The notes: a model not told the origin generated them from the letters alone. Shown: positions 55,180 through 63,916, numbered from the stretch's first letter. The stretch is 64,000 nucleotides of DNA from JAZDPK01 sp043797615 (GCA_043797615.1 JAZDPK010000035.1:4518-68517); one strand, 5' to 3'. Numbers and translations are program-made.

Positions 55180-56562
55180 TTACCAGCCGAACAGCTTGCC
55201 CACTTCTTCCGGCGTTTCGCGGCGCCTGGCGATTTTTATTTCGCCGTTTTGGGCGATCAATTTCGCAGGCGAAGATAAAAGGCAATGATGACTGGCCAAA
55301 GAATCCTGATAAGCGCCAGTATCCAGAATGGCGACATACAACTCTTCGGTTTCGCCGAGCCGCGGCAGGAGAATGTATTCGCCGCCGGCCGTGTATTTGT
55401 CATCGCTGTCGCACGACGAGCCGGCCAGCCAGACTTTCTGCATTTTTTTATTTGACATTTGATTTACCGGTATAACGTGCCATTTCTGGTGGATTGCCCA
55501 GGTGTCAATGAGATCATTCATGAAGCTGCCGTCCACCACGTACCATTTGACATTGCCTTTATTGCCCACGGACTTTTCCGTTAAAATTTTGTAAATGGTG
55601 ATTTGCGCCGGCGCCGCGACATAACTGCCCCATTCAACGATCAGGTTCGGATGCTTGATGTTAAGCTTGTCGCATTCTTTCTTCGCGGTTTTTACGATTT
55701 GGTGGATAAGGCTTTTGCCGGTGTAAAAATGTTTTTTCTTTTCGAACGGAATGCCGGCGCCTCCGCCGATGTCAAGCGTGTCCAGACCCGGATTTTTTTC
55801 TCTCATTTGCGCATACAAAGCGATGGCACTTTTCAGCGGTTTGATAAACCCTTGAATGTTTTCAATCTGCTTGGAAATATGATAATGCAAAATAGACAGA
55901 TTGCGGATTTTTCCCATTTTTTGCAATTCTTCCTCGGTAAAGCCGTAGCGATTGAATCTTTTGTCCCAGTGGGATTGGACTTTGACGTCCAGATTGACGC
56001 GGATGCCGACTTCGCCTTTGAATTTGTTCATCCGTTCAAGCTCGTTATAGTCCTCGATGATCGGGATGACGATCAGGCCCTTGCTTTTAAGTTCTTCAAT
56101 GAGGGTAATGTATTTTTCCGTTTTCGGGCCGTTGCAAATGACGCGGATTTTGGCGTTGAATTTATCCTGCTCGATCATTCTTTTGACTAAAAATAATTCG
56201 TTGGCGCTGGCAACATCCAGGTTCGCCCCCTCGGCCACCGCCGGTAACACGAATTCCTTGGTCTGATTGGCTTTCATCGCGTAATGATAAAAAAATTTTC
56301 CTTTGTAGCCCAGTACTTTGATGTAAGCGTTGAAAGTTTCAATCAAATCGCGCACGCGGTTTTCAATGATGGAAGGAAAAACGATTTCCGTGGCCGTGCC
56401 GTATTTTTTCACGATGTCGAAAATATTGTATTGATAGTTGCCTTCGCGCACGATCAATTCGCCGTCCGGGTTGATGTCGAAATTTTGAGTATTGTATTCC
56501 TCCACCCCCAGTTTCCAGAATTTGCGAAAACCGTTCTTTTTTTTGCGTTGTTTTTTGGCCAT
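55180..56562 (-). CDS. PLP-dependent fold-III decarboxylase, SpeA/LysA-like
   Basis: 460 residues. The barrel lysine that holds PLP is Lys97 in YHYAMKANQTKE. ANLDVASANEL and LDIGGGAGIPF are phosphate-binding segments, and SSCDSDD in the C-terminal beta domain supplies the active-site Cys/Asp. The SCDSDD form and the overall size suggest an arginine-decarboxylase-like member (about 630 residues in E. coli SpeA) rather than diaminopimelate decarboxylase. The substrate may be arginine or a related diamine precursor. A strongly basic N-terminus (KKQRKKK) is unusual. Confidence 0.8.
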   Translation of the reverse strand: MAKKQRKKKNGFRKFWKLGVEEYNTQNFDINPDGELIVREGNYQYNIFDIVKKYGTATEIVFPSIIENRVRDLIETFNAYIKVLGYKGKFFYHYAMKANQTKEFVLPAVAEGANLDVASANELFLVKRMIEQDKFNAKIRVICNGPKTEKYITLIEELKSKGLIVIPIIEDYNELERMNKFKGEVGIRVNLDVKVQSHWDKRFNRYGFTEEELQKMGKIRNLSILHYHISKQIENIQGFIKPLKSAIALYAQMREKNPGLDTLDIGGGAGIPFEKKKHFYTGKSLIHQIVKTAKKECDKLNIKHPNLIVEWGSYVAAPAQITIYKILTEKSVGNKGNVKWYVVDGSFMNDLIDTWAIHQKWHVIPVNQMSNKKMQKVWLAGSSCDSDDKYTAGGEYILLPRLGETEELYVAILDTGAYQDSLASHHCLLSSPAKLIAQNGEIKIARRRETPEEVGKLFGW

Positions 56563-56599
56563 ATTTTTACGTCGCGAAAGGCGGCATAAATAATTAAAA

Positions 56600-57178
56600 T
56601 TATTTGTCGCTTTTCGCCAGCTTGATTCTTTTAATAATGAAATCCACGCTCCAGAACAGGGCGCTTAATACGATAATCGTGGAAATTATTTCTTTTTCAA
56701 AATGCTTGATTCTGCCGATCATCGCTCCGGCCGCCGTGCCCACGAAATATCCTATCGACGCGAACAATATCGACCAGACAAGACCGCTCGCCGCATTGAC
56801 AATAAAAAACTTTTTCGTTTTTATCCTGCTCGAGCCAATGACCGCGGCCATGGCCGCCCGGCAGCCGTACAAAAAGCGGAAAAGGAAAATCGCTTTGGTC
56901 TCATGTTTTTCCAGCAAATTGTGAATCCAGATGAAGCGGCGTTTGAGAAAGCGATGTTTTTCGATCAGCGCCTGGCCTTTGTGCCGGCCCAGGCAGAAAA
57001 ATGCCTGATCGGTGGCGACGCTGGCGGCGTAGGCGAGGATTATCACCAGATAAAAATTCAAATATCCGAGATATGCCAAAAAGCCGCCGATCACCAGGAC
57101 AGTCTCGCCTTCGAGCATCGTGCCGATAATCAGCGCCAGATAGCCGTAATGGATTGTCAGCAGTTCGATTGAAATCAT
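56600..57178 (-). CDS. DedA-family membrane protein
   Basis: 192 residues with five or so membrane segments. The DedA core is visible: GYLALIIGTMLEGETVLVIGG, FLYGCRAAMAAVIGSSRI and SASGLVW-like AASGLVWSILFA. DedA/VTT proteins are flippases for phosphatidylethanolamine, undecaprenyl phosphate and related lipids. It sits downstream of the decarboxylase on the same strand. The larger DedA-PAP2 protein at 57743 is a paralogue of its N-terminal half. Confidence 0.9.
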   Translation of the reverse strand: MISIELLTIHYGYLALIIGTMLEGETVLVIGGFLAYLGYLNFYLVIILAYAASVATDQAFFCLGRHKGQALIEKHRFLKRRFIWIHNLLEKHETKAIFLFRFLYGCRAAMAAVIGSSRIKTKKFFIVNAASGLVWSILFASIGYFVGTAAGAMIGRIKHFEKEIISTIIVLSALFWSVDFIIKRIKLAKSDK

Positions 57179-57230
57179 AGAAACGCGTTTTCATTATAGA
57201 TAAATGCGGCTTGGTTTGCAAGGCCTGGTG

Positions 57231-57259
57231 TTGACAAAAAACATATGCGGTACTAATAT
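57231..57259 (+). promoter_or_regulatory. Candidate promoter
   Basis: TTGACA at 57231-57236, 17 nt, TAATAT at 57254-57259, 55 nt before the gene at 57314. Confidence 0.6.
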
Positions 57260-57313
57260 ACGAATATAATAATGATACGAAAATAACCTGATCAGATGGA
57301 AAGGAGGCTGATA

Positions 57314-57676
57314 ATGGAAGAATTGAAGCAATTTTTGGCGACGCCGCTCGAGGGCAATCCGCCGGACGGGACAAAGATTAGCATCAGCGGCTTGATTGAT
57401 TTTTTCATTCGGCGCTGGCAAGACTCGAAGATGCTTTGGCTTTGCAACTGGCTGCCTTTGGAAGACAAGCGGAACGTGGTCTGGATGTTCATGATCCTGC
57501 CGCCGCAGGTTGAAGCAAAGGTCGCGAATATTTTCCGCGCCTACAAAAGCGTGATGGACGCCAAGAAAATTCTGGCCGCGCCCGAGCAAATCACGGCCCA
57601 TTACGGCGAAATGGCGAAAATTTGCGCCAAGCTCGCGGACGTATTCAACGATTTGGCCGCCGGGCAGAAAAGATGA
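57314..57676 (+). CDS. Small soluble protein, unknown
   Basis: 120 residues. Start 57314 follows AAAGGAGG; an ATG 18 nt earlier would put the ribosome site inside the gene. Helical, Trp-containing (LIDFFIRRWQDSKMLWLCNWLP), with no membrane segment. It has its own promoter and a terminator at 57683-57720. No recognised family. Confidence 0.65.
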   Translation: MEELKQFLATPLEGNPPDGTKISISGLIDFFIRRWQDSKMLWLCNWLPLEDKRNVVWMFMILPPQVEAKVANIFRAYKSVMDAKKILAAPEQITAHYGEMAKICAKLADVFNDLAAGQKR

Positions 57677-57682
57677 AATTAA

Positions 57683-57720
57683 AATTCCGCACGACTCGCA
57701 CGCCGGGCGGGATTTTATTT
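57683..57720 (+). terminator. Rho-independent terminator
   Basis: AAAATTCCGC...GCGGGATTTT hairpin with T-rich end. Confidence 0.65.
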
Positions 57721-57742
57721 TTAAATGAGTTGAAATTGCTGG

Positions 57743-59005
57743 TTAAGATTTTTTTCGGAAGGACAAAACGATCTTGAAGATTATGATCAGGAAAGTGATC
57801 CAGAACAGCCCCAGGCTGAAGCCGGCGATCACGTCGCTCGCCCAATGCACGTTCAAATAAACGCGGCTGAATCCGATGAGCAGCGCCGCGAGCAGGCAGG
57901 CGGCGACGAAAACGCATTTTAAAAATTTATTTTTTATTTCGTCTTTAAAAGCGAAAATCAAAAAAGCGAAAAACACCAGGGCCAGAGCGGCGTGGCCGCT
58001 CGGCAGGCTGAAGCCTGATTCTTGAATGAGCAAATTCAGCGGGCGAGCCCGTTCAACAAAATGTTTTATCAGCGTTTCCAGCCCCGCTCCCCCGGCCATG
58101 CCGAGCAGCAGCAGCAAAGCGTTCTCGATCCTTTTTTTATAAAATAAAATCGCGCAGGTGATCAGCGACAAAACCAGGAGAACTTCCGGCCCGCCGATGT
58201 TCGTGATTATAATCATCGTTTTGTTTAACAGCGGCTGCCAGAGCGAAACGATATGCGCGTTGATCCAAACGTCAATTCTGTACATCAGTTCCTTGTCGAA
58301 AAAATCTTCCAGCATTTTCGAGAAAACGTAGATCGAGCAAAGATTGAAAATGAGCGTTTTAAAATAATATTTCGAGAAGATGTGCCGCCGCTTGTCGATG
58401 AAACGATAAATGAAAATGAACGCGACGATTAAAATGAATCCGACGACGATGAAGCGGCCGACGTATTTCGACGCCACGCCGTAGCTGTTGCCGAAAATAT
58501 AGCCGATCATGACGAAAACCGCTGCCCAGACGCTACCGCCGATAATGTTGTAAATCAAGAATTTGGCGAATGGCACGTCCATCGCGCCGGCCACGAATGG
58601 GGTGAACGCGCGGGTCAGGGAATTGAACCGGCCGATGATCAGGGTTTTGCCGGCGTGCTCGCCCACCATTTTTTTCGTTTTTTCCAGTCCGGCGGCGATT
58701 TTTTCTTTTCCGAATGAAAAATATCGGCCGCATTTTTCAATGAACGAATAGCCGTATTTTTTTCCGAGAAAATATCCGATCAGGTCGCCGGCGATGGCGC
58801 CGAGGGCGGCGATCCAAATCGTGTCGCCGATATCGATCGCGCCGAGCGACGCGAAAAATCCGCCGATGATGACGATGAATTGGCCCGGAATGAACAATCC
58901 CAAGACCGGCGCGGTTTCCAGAACGGCTGCGGCCAAAACAATCCAATACGCCCAGTGGTGCAGGAGCGGAAACGGAATTTTCAAAATTGCGTCGATGATG
59001 TGCAT
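57743..59005 (-). CDS. DedA-PAP2 phosphatase fusion protein
   Basis: 420 residues. The N-terminal half (1-200) is a DedA domain (PVLGLFIPGQFIVIIGGFFASLG, FNSLTRAFTPFVAGAMDV). The C-terminal half is a PAP2 lipid phosphatase with all three motifs: KHFVERARPLN, PSGHAAL and SRVYLNVHWASDVIAGF. Fusions of this type (LssY/YbbM-like) couple a lipid flippase to a phosphatase acting on undecaprenyl pyrophosphate or phosphatidate. I infer a role in recycling a lipid carrier. About ten membrane helices. It lies 41 nt downstream of the lipoprotein gene on the same strand. Confidence 0.9.
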   Translation of the reverse strand: MHIIDAILKIPFPLLHHWAYWIVLAAAVLETAPVLGLFIPGQFIVIIGGFFASLGAIDIGDTIWIAALGAIAGDLIGYFLGKKYGYSFIEKCGRYFSFGKEKIAAGLEKTKKMVGEHAGKTLIIGRFNSLTRAFTPFVAGAMDVPFAKFLIYNIIGGSVWAAVFVMIGYIFGNSYGVASKYVGRFIVVGFILIVAFIFIYRFIDKRRHIFSKYYFKTLIFNLCSIYVFSKMLEDFFDKELMYRIDVWINAHIVSLWQPLLNKTMIIITNIGGPEVLLVLSLITCAILFYKKRIENALLLLLGMAGGAGLETLIKHFVERARPLNLLIQESGFSLPSGHAALALVFFAFLIFAFKDEIKNKFLKCVFVAACLLAALLIGFSRVYLNVHWASDVIAGFSLGLFWITFLIIIFKIVLSFRKKS

Positions 59006-59046
59006 TTTATTTCGTTTTTAATGGAAATCGGCGCTTTTGTTTGACG

Positions 59047-59343
59047 TTATTTGGTCAGGACATCGTTCGTTTTCGCGCAGCGCCAGTTGATTTCCGCTTT
59101 TTGCGTTTTTTCGGTCACGACGCAGGCCGGGTTGCAGCCGGCTTTTTTTTCCTTCAAATGCGCGTCAAACCACCAGGTTTTCGTTACTTCGTTGTAAACG
59201 CCTGGATTGATCGATTCGCCTCCGCCGATGCAGGCTTTCGCCGCGATCGCGCGGGCGTCGGTTTCAGTCAGTTTTTTCGCGGCGCAGCCGGTCAGGGCGA
59301 GGGACAGGGCGCAGGCGAGGATTAAAATCGTTTTTTTGTTCAT
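59047..59343 (-). CDS. Small lipoprotein
   Basis: 98 residues with a lipobox LTGC (Cys20) after a short signal, so lipid-anchored. The mature part has four more Cys and a TWWFDAHLKEKKAGCNPACVV segment, which looks like a small disulfide-bonded beta domain. A TATAAT -10 box lies upstream on the minus strand (59383-59388). Function unknown. Confidence 0.75.
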   Translation of the reverse strand: MNKKTILILACALSLALTGCAAKKLTETDARAIAAKACIGGGESINPGVYNEVTKTWWFDAHLKEKKAGCNPACVVTEKTQKAEINWRCAKTNDVLTK

Positions 59344-59448
59344 AAATATTGATTACGACATGATCGCTGGTGCGATTACGTTATTATACTAAAAAAACAG
59401 GATGAATGAAAGCGAAATGATCGGCGATTGATTTTTTCCGCGGGCGCT

Positions 59449-59778
59449 TCACTTTTGCGCGAACGTTGTTTCGACCTGATCCATCTCGTTCATAATCGTT
59501 TGATAAAGTTCGCCGCGATTTTCATTCCAGGCCTGCTCCCCTGCCGCGTTGAAGTTTTCCAGCGCTTCGTCGACGCAGGCGGCCGCGGCGTACAGCCGGG
59601 CGCGTTTCAGATTGAATTGAATCATGGCCAGCGGATCGTTCGGCGTTTCTTTTTCCTGCTTTTCCGTCCATTCGATCACCAGTTTTATAACGCCTTCATC
59701 GTTTACGCCGTTTTCCAAAATTAAATGGATTACTTGTTCCGCGCTGACGTTTGAGATGGGGAATTGTTCTTTGTTCAT
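59449..59778 (-). CDS. Small helical protein, unknown
   Basis: 109 residues, all helical and acidic, with a possible TPR-like helix pair (AACVDEALENFNAAGEQAW). The start follows AAAAGGAG at about 8 nt spacing. No membrane segment. It lies 4 nt after the HD-hydrolase gene, so both are probably translated from one mRNA. Function unknown. Confidence 0.7.
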   Translation of the reverse strand: MNKEQFPISNVSAEQVIHLILENGVNDEGVIKLVIEWTEKQEKETPNDPLAMIQFNLKRARLYAAAACVDEALENFNAAGEQAWNENRGELYQTIMNEMDQVETTFAQK

Positions 59779-59782
59779 AGAA

Positions 59783-60424
59783 TTATTCTCCTTTTAATTC
59801 CAACTTGAATTCTTTTAAAAATTTAATTAAGAATTTTGTCCGGCGCCTGGCGATTTTTTTCGCGGTTAACGTGTGCATGCGGCCTTCGACTTTCAATAAG
59901 CGCTCGTAAAATAAATCCAAGGCAAAAAGAATAGTGTCGGGTTGGTGTTTTTCGCAGAAAGGGTCTTCAGAATTGTAAAATAATCTTTTGACTTGTCCGG
60001 TCGAGGAATAAGTTCTCATTATTGAAATCGCGCCGGTCGCTTCCAAGCCGTCGGCGTCTTGCAATATTTTCGATTCGAGCGTTTCCGGCACGATGCCTTT
60101 GCTGAACGAACATTCCAGGATGCAGGTTTTCACTTTGTTAATTTTATCATTTGGAAAACCATTCAAAGAGTTTAAAATATTTTCCGCGCCGGCCGCGCTT
60201 TCGGTCTGCGATTTGTCCTTGTCCGGATGATTCTTCGGGTAAACAACCAGGTCGTGGAACAGGGCGGCCGGAATTATGACGTCCGGATCGCCGCCTTCTT
60301 TCCGCATGATTCTTTCGGCGTTCGAAAGCACCCGCTCCGCGTGCATGAAATCGTGCGAAACGTCGGCGTTCGGGATTTTGGCTTTGGCGATTTGAATCAG
60401 TCGATTTTTTAATTCTGAATTCAT
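59783..60424 (-). CDS. HD-domain phosphohydrolase
   Basis: 213 residues. Metal-binding HD residues are visible: HDFMHAERV (His near 23), AALFHDLV (HD near 58) and the downstream Asp in LQDADGLEA. The protein resembles the uncharacterised YedJ/PA-type HD phosphohydrolases with nucleotide or phosphomonoester substrates. The start 60424 is chosen by domain position; the longer frame covers a decayed hicA gene, which ends 2 nt upstream. Confidence 0.85.
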   Translation of the reverse strand: MNSELKNRLIQIAKAKIPNADVSHDFMHAERVLSNAERIMRKEGGDPDVIIPAALFHDLVVYPKNHPDKDKSQTESAAGAENILNSLNGFPNDKINKVKTCILECSFSKGIVPETLESKILQDADGLEATGAISIMRTYSSTGQVKRLFYNSEDPFCEKHQPDTILFALDLFYERLLKVEGRMHTLTAKKIARRRTKFLIKFLKEFKLELKGE

Positions 60425-60425
60425 A

Positions 60426-60644
60426 TTATTTTTTAATAAAATCTTTTTCCGTTGAGTTCGCTTGTCTTTAAATGGAACGGAATGTGCCGTGCTGAATTTC
60501 ATTTCCGTGAATTGGAATGATAACTGTAAGCGTTGGGTTGCCTGGTTTCCGATATTTCGAGTGCGATCCGGTCTGCGAAACAAAAAAGAAGCCTTTTTGG
60601 CGAAGGACTCTTAATATCAAACTTAGCATGACCGGCTTAGGCAT
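60426..60644 (-). pseudogene. hicA: HicA-type toxin gene with premature TAA
   Basis: The minus strand from 60644 reads MPKPVMLSLILRVLRQKG, then FVSQTGSHSKYRKPGNPT and HGNEIQHGTFRSI before TAA (60468-60470). In the same frame after the stop comes RQANSTEKDFIKK, the expected HicA end. The catalytic His is in GSHSKY. So a full-length toxin of about 73 residues is cut at residue 58. The ATG overlaps the hicB stop by a few bases, the usual translational coupling. The loss of the last helix probably inactivates the toxin; a sequence error is also possible. Confidence 0.75.
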
Positions 60645-60855
60645 ATTTTAAAGCGAGCGACACCAAATCCGGTTGCTCAACTTTATTAATTTTGGAGGTA
60701 GGTATATCTTCTAAATGGAGTTCCAATGCTTCTTGCAGGCAGGCCAGGGCTTCTTTTTTGGTGTCACCGAAGCTGGAAACCGCAGTGTTGAGATTCCAAG
60801 CAACATAGTATTTGCTCTCTTTCCAAACTACGTTTTTTAAGTCAATTTTTCGCAT
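60637..60855 (-). CDS. hicB: HicB-type antitoxin
   Basis: 72 residues: the RNase H-like fold typical of short HicB (WKESKYYVAWNLNTAVSSFGDTKKEA, then LQEALELHLED). It lacks a C-terminal DNA-binding domain and ends YA. HicB binds and blocks HicA. It comes first in the operon and its stop overlaps the hicA start. The order hicB-hicA is one of the two normal arrangements. Confidence 0.85.
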   Translation of the reverse strand: MRKIDLKNVVWKESKYYVAWNLNTAVSSFGDTKKEALACLQEALELHLEDIPTSKINKVEQPDLVSLALKYA

Positions 60856-60910
60856 AAGTTATTTGATTTATACCTATATATTACTAAAAGAGAAAAAATA
60901 AGTCAAATTT

Positions 60911-60985
60911 GGGCGAAGGGCTGGCACAATTCATTGATACAAGATCAAATCGTGTCAGCCCTGAGCCGCTTATCCCGTGTTATGT
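60911..60985. repeat. Degenerate structured repeat left of the 84-aa ORF
   Basis: GGGCGAAGGG, then a long hairpin GGGCTGGCAC/GTGTCAGCCC (60918-60955). The right end is GTGTTATGTGATGTA, matching the end of the attC-like site at 63834-63845 (CTGTTAGCTGATGTA). It looks like a decayed member. Confidence 0.45.
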
Positions 60986-61002
60986 GATGTAGGCAGAAAT
61001 TT

Positions 61003-61257
61003 CTATTCCTTATTATAATTTTTTGGCAATTTATTTTCTTCAACGTTAACAAGAAGTTTATCTTTGACAACCACCATCGCTGTAATACTGCTATCAGATT
61101 TTTCTAATTTTAGTTTGAGTGTTGCAATCTCGGCAGCTAATGAAGTAACAGATTCAATAGGGAACACGTATACATTTCCCAAACCAGACGGTTCTGTTTC
61201 TCGTTTAGGTGTTTTTTCTTCTTCATGCCCTGTTGGCCCTTTTAGTTCTTTTTCCAT
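61003..61257 (-). CDS. Small acidic protein, unknown
   Basis: 84 residues: an N-terminal charged stretch (KELKGPTGHEEEKTPKRE), then a helix with VTSLAAEIATLKLKLEKSD, probably a short coiled coil, and a beta-like end. No membrane segment. It is enclosed between the repeat at 60911-60985 and the attC-like repeat at 61367-61442, as a single-gene module. Function unknown. Confidence 0.55.
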   Translation of the reverse strand: MEKELKGPTGHEEEKTPKRETEPSGLGNVYVFPIESVTSLAAEIATLKLKLEKSDSSITAMVVVKDKLLVNVEENKLPKNYNKE

Positions 61258-61366
61258 AATGTTTTAGATAATTATAAATTAGTTAAATTATATCACAAGT
61301 TATGTCGACCTGTAGAATAAATTGCCAAAAAATATAAAAAATAAAAAAGAAATTTCTGGCTATTTC

Positions 61367-61442
61367 ACTTAACGTTCGCCGATATGCGATGTTCGTCAGC
61401 ATATGGGTGAAGCGGAGCGTAACCGCATATCGGCTGTTAGGC
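61367..61442. repeat. attC-like structured repeat, copy 1
   Basis: ACTTAAC (61367-61373) fits RYYYAAC and GTTAGGC (61436-61442) fits GTTRRRY, the two integron attC core boxes. Inside, GCCGATATGCG (61378-61388) pairs perfectly with CGCATATCGGC (61424-61434). The interior has ATATGGGTG and GGAGCGTAAC. Copy 2 at 63740-63840 has the same geometry with different but still complementary stem bases. Confidence 0.55.
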
Positions 61443-61517
61443 GTTGTAAAATTTTTACACTTTTTGTCTTTTTCGTTCAATCACGGTGGTCAAGGGGGGG
61501 GCGAATTCGCTCGTTCA

Positions 61518-61565
61518 ATATGGCGAAGGGGCAGAGGGGTATGGGTGAATGCCCCGTAGCCATAT
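61518..61565. repeat. GCGAAGG...GAATGCCC structured repeat, copy 1
   Basis: Stem ATATGGC/GCCATAT with inner stem GGGGCA/TGCCCC. The GCGAAGG and GTGAATGCC words are also in copies 2 (62727-62770) and 3 (63917-63957). It lies just downstream of the Fic gene and could act as its terminator. Confidence 0.55.
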
Positions 61566-61569
61566 CGTT

Positions 61570-62661
61570 TTAAAGAATCTTATACCGCGCGCTTCTTCCC
61601 TGTCCAATTCTTTCAATCTTTTTCAATCTAAGCAAAACATTCAACGTTTGTTTTACCGTTGGTCTAATGATTTTTGTATTCTTCACGATGTCACCGGTGC
61701 CCGCCTCTCTCACCTTTCCAATATACTGCCAAACAATCAGTTGTTTTTTCGACAGAATTTTTTCTATATTTTCTTTAGACAATAATTCAACGGCCATCTG
61801 TGATTGCTTTAAAATCGTGTCCAGAAAAAAATCAAGCCAAACCGTGATATTTTCTTTTTCTGTTCCAATCGTTTTTTGGCTGCGTCTTAAGGCAATATAA
61901 TAATCCGGCTTATTATCCTCAACTAATTTTTCGTGAGAAACATAGGGGATATACAAGTATCCAGCTTGAAGCAAAAGCAGGTTTGTAAGAACTCGGGACA
62001 GTCGTCCGTTTCCATCAGAAAAGGGATGAATCTTTAAAAATTCAACCAAAAAGTTACCGATCACGAGTAATGGATGATATTTATTTTCCTCTAAAGTTTT
62101 TTGCGCCCACTCCACCAAATCTCTCATTTGACCCGGAGTAAGATAAGCCGGCACGGTGTCAAAAAGAATGCCGACCGATTTTCCAGCTTCATCTACCATG
62201 TGCACTTTATTTTCACCCTTTTTATAATCGCCACGATGTTTTTCGTCTTTGTCCGCATATTTCAGCAGTTCTTGGTGAAAGTGTTTGATTAAGTTCTCGT
62301 TGAATTTTAAATTTTTCCAGGAATCAAAAACTTTTTCCAATAATTCATAATATCCTTGCGCCTCCTGTTTGTCACGGTTAGTGAATTTTTGGATGTTAAT
62401 GCCACGCATCAGTTTTTCAATGTCTTCGTCGGAAAGGCGAGAGCCCTCAATGCGGGTGGAAGCGCCTGTTGAAGTAATCAAAACCGACTTTTTTAACCTA
62501 CCCAAAACTTGTGGGCTTAAACGAGCGCCTGATATCCATTGTCCTTTTAGTTCATCAATCTTGGCGATTTTAGCGACAATTCCAGCTGGAATATTCTCAA
62601 TGCGTTTTGAAAAATTGTCCGGCACCGTGTGTTTTCCTGTTTTTTTAGTGTTTTTTATCAT
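61570..62661 (-). CDS. Fic-domain AMP-transferase-like protein
   Basis: 363 residues. The Fic active site HPFSDGNGRLSR (His212) is complete. The N-terminal Fic_N region contains the inhibitory [ST]xxxE[GN] motif (STRIEG, Glu72) that blocks the active site in class II Fic proteins. The C-terminus is winged-helix-like (TKIIRPTVKQTLNVLLRLKKIERIG). Fic enzymes add AMP or related groups to target proteins, or reverse this. Targets here are unknown. The gene is enclosed by repeats on both sides, as a cassette would be. Confidence 0.93.
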   Translation of the reverse strand: MIKNTKKTGKHTVPDNFSKRIENIPAGIVAKIAKIDELKGQWISGARLSPQVLGRLKKSVLITSTGASTRIEGSRLSDEDIEKLMRGINIQKFTNRDKQEAQGYYELLEKVFDSWKNLKFNENLIKHFHQELLKYADKDEKHRGDYKKGENKVHMVDEAGKSVGILFDTVPAYLTPGQMRDLVEWAQKTLEENKYHPLLVIGNFLVEFLKIHPFSDGNGRLSRVLTNLLLLQAGYLYIPYVSHEKLVEDNKPDYYIALRRSQKTIGTEKENITVWLDFFLDTILKQSQMAVELLSKENIEKILSKKQLIVWQYIGKVREAGTGDIVKNTKIIRPTVKQTLNVLLRLKKIERIGQGRSARYKIL

Positions 62662-62726
62662 AAATTTAATTGGATATTTTAACTATATCCAATTATAGCC
62701 AATTAAAAATGTTTAGTCAATTTTAG

Positions 62727-62770
62727 GAGCGAAGGACAGAGAGGAATTCAAGAGGTGAATGCCCGCGCTC
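62727..62770. repeat. GCGAAGG...GAATGCCC structured repeat, copy 2
   Basis: Outer stem GAGCG/CGCTC, with GAAGGACAGAG and GGTGAATGCCCG inside. It is just downstream of the methyltransferase gene on the minus strand. Confidence 0.55.
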
Positions 62771-62798
62771 GAAATTTCCTCTTTAATAATAAAACTCA

Positions 62799-63599
62799 TT
62801 ATTTTTGCCCAAGCAATGCTTCTAGAACTGCGGTTTCAGTAAATTTGCCGGTTTTGTTTAGTTTTAATAAATTTGCACGCAATTCATTTTCAAATTCTTT
62901 AATGCGGCCGCCGAAGAATCGTCTGGATGCATAAGAAGTGGAATACAAAAATCCAATAATATTATCAATATTCCATTTCTGAGTGTACTTATAATTAAAA
63001 GTTTTAAGTACTTTAAATTTTGAACGTTTAAGTACATCTTCATATTTATCCTTCGTTTCCTTAAAGTGCCCTTTGCCCGCTCTTCTTTTTTCGCCAAGAT
63101 ATTTTTCAATCGTCTTTAGGACTACATCTTTCCATTCATCATTTCCTCTGTTTCTATGAATTGATGAAGTATTTGAAACCAAAACAATTCCTCCGCGATC
63201 GTTTGTAAGTTTGTAAACTTTAGCTAGTACATTATCTTGCTCCATCCAATGAAAAGAAGCTCCCATGGTTGTTATATCAAAATGACCTAACTTACTTGTT
63301 ATATCTTCGGCTCGCGATTTTGTCCAAATAATATTTGAAATTCCTTTTGACTGGGCTATAACTTTGCCCTCGTTTAGCATTTCCGCATCAGGATCAACAG
63401 CTACAACTTCTTTGACTATTTTTGATAAAGGAATTGCAATTTGGCCAGTTCCAGTTCCTAAATCCAGTGCCCTCGATGATTTATTGAGTTTAAAAATTTT
63501 CGTTATGTGATCATAAAAAGATTTTGGATATCCACGTCTAAAATTTGCATAATACCAGGCTGCCTCCTTGAATAATGTATCATCATTTTTAGAATCCAT
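62799..63599 (-). CDS. Class I SAM-dependent methyltransferase
   Basis: 266 residues from MDSKNDDTLFKEAAWYY. SAM motif I is LDLGTGTGQIAIPLS (about 45-59), motif II is VVAVDPDAEMLNEG, and ITTMGASFHWMEQD is the motif IV region; it resembles UbiE/YcgJ-type small-molecule methyltransferases. The longer frame upstream (to 63689) crosses a GTTTTCTCCGC palindrome and is rejected as start. Substrate unknown. The gene lies between structured repeats and belongs to the cassette-like run. Confidence 0.85.
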   Translation of the reverse strand: MDSKNDDTLFKEAAWYYANFRRGYPKSFYDHITKIFKLNKSSRALDLGTGTGQIAIPLSKIVKEVVAVDPDAEMLNEGKVIAQSKGISNIIWTKSRAEDITSKLGHFDITTMGASFHWMEQDNVLAKVYKLTNDRGGIVLVSNTSSIHRNRGNDEWKDVVLKTIEKYLGEKRRAGKGHFKETKDKYEDVLKRSKFKVLKTFNYKYTQKWNIDNIIGFLYSTSYASRRFFGGRIKEFENELRANLLKLNKTGKFTETAVLEALLGQK

Positions 63600-63739
63600 A
63601 TTTTCTAAAATTAAAATCGTTTTCGCAGCGTAGCGGAGAAAACACCATATACCCCCCCTCTTTAATAATTTAAAATAAAATTTGTTCATTACGGAAAAGT
63701 GTCGCCCGCCTTAGCGGGCGAAAAAGAAAAGCATATTTC

Positions 63740-63840
63740 ATATAACGTTCGCGTATATCTGATGTTTTGCGGAGCGTAGCGGAGCAAAATATGGGTGGAG
63801 GCTTTTGTAAAAAGCCGTAACCAGATATACGCTGTTAGCT
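63740..63840. repeat. attC-like structured repeat, copy 2
   Basis: ATATAAC (63740-63746), GTTC, stem GCGTATATCTG (63751-63761) pairing with CAGATATACGC (63822-63832), one T, then GTTAGCT (63834-63840). The layout equals copy 1 base for base while the stem has compensating changes. The core boxes fit the attC consensus only partly. Confidence 0.5.
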
Positions 63841-63916
63841 GATGTATATGTTTTTCTTTAATCCGCCCGGGGCGGATTACTCTTAAAAAGAATTCAATTT
63901 TGTTTTTTTTCGTTTT

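Noticed and set aside
60468..60583. Upstream extension of the HD-hydrolase gene to 60583
   Set aside because: The extended part is the hicA gene read in a different frame; the HD domain starts at 60424.
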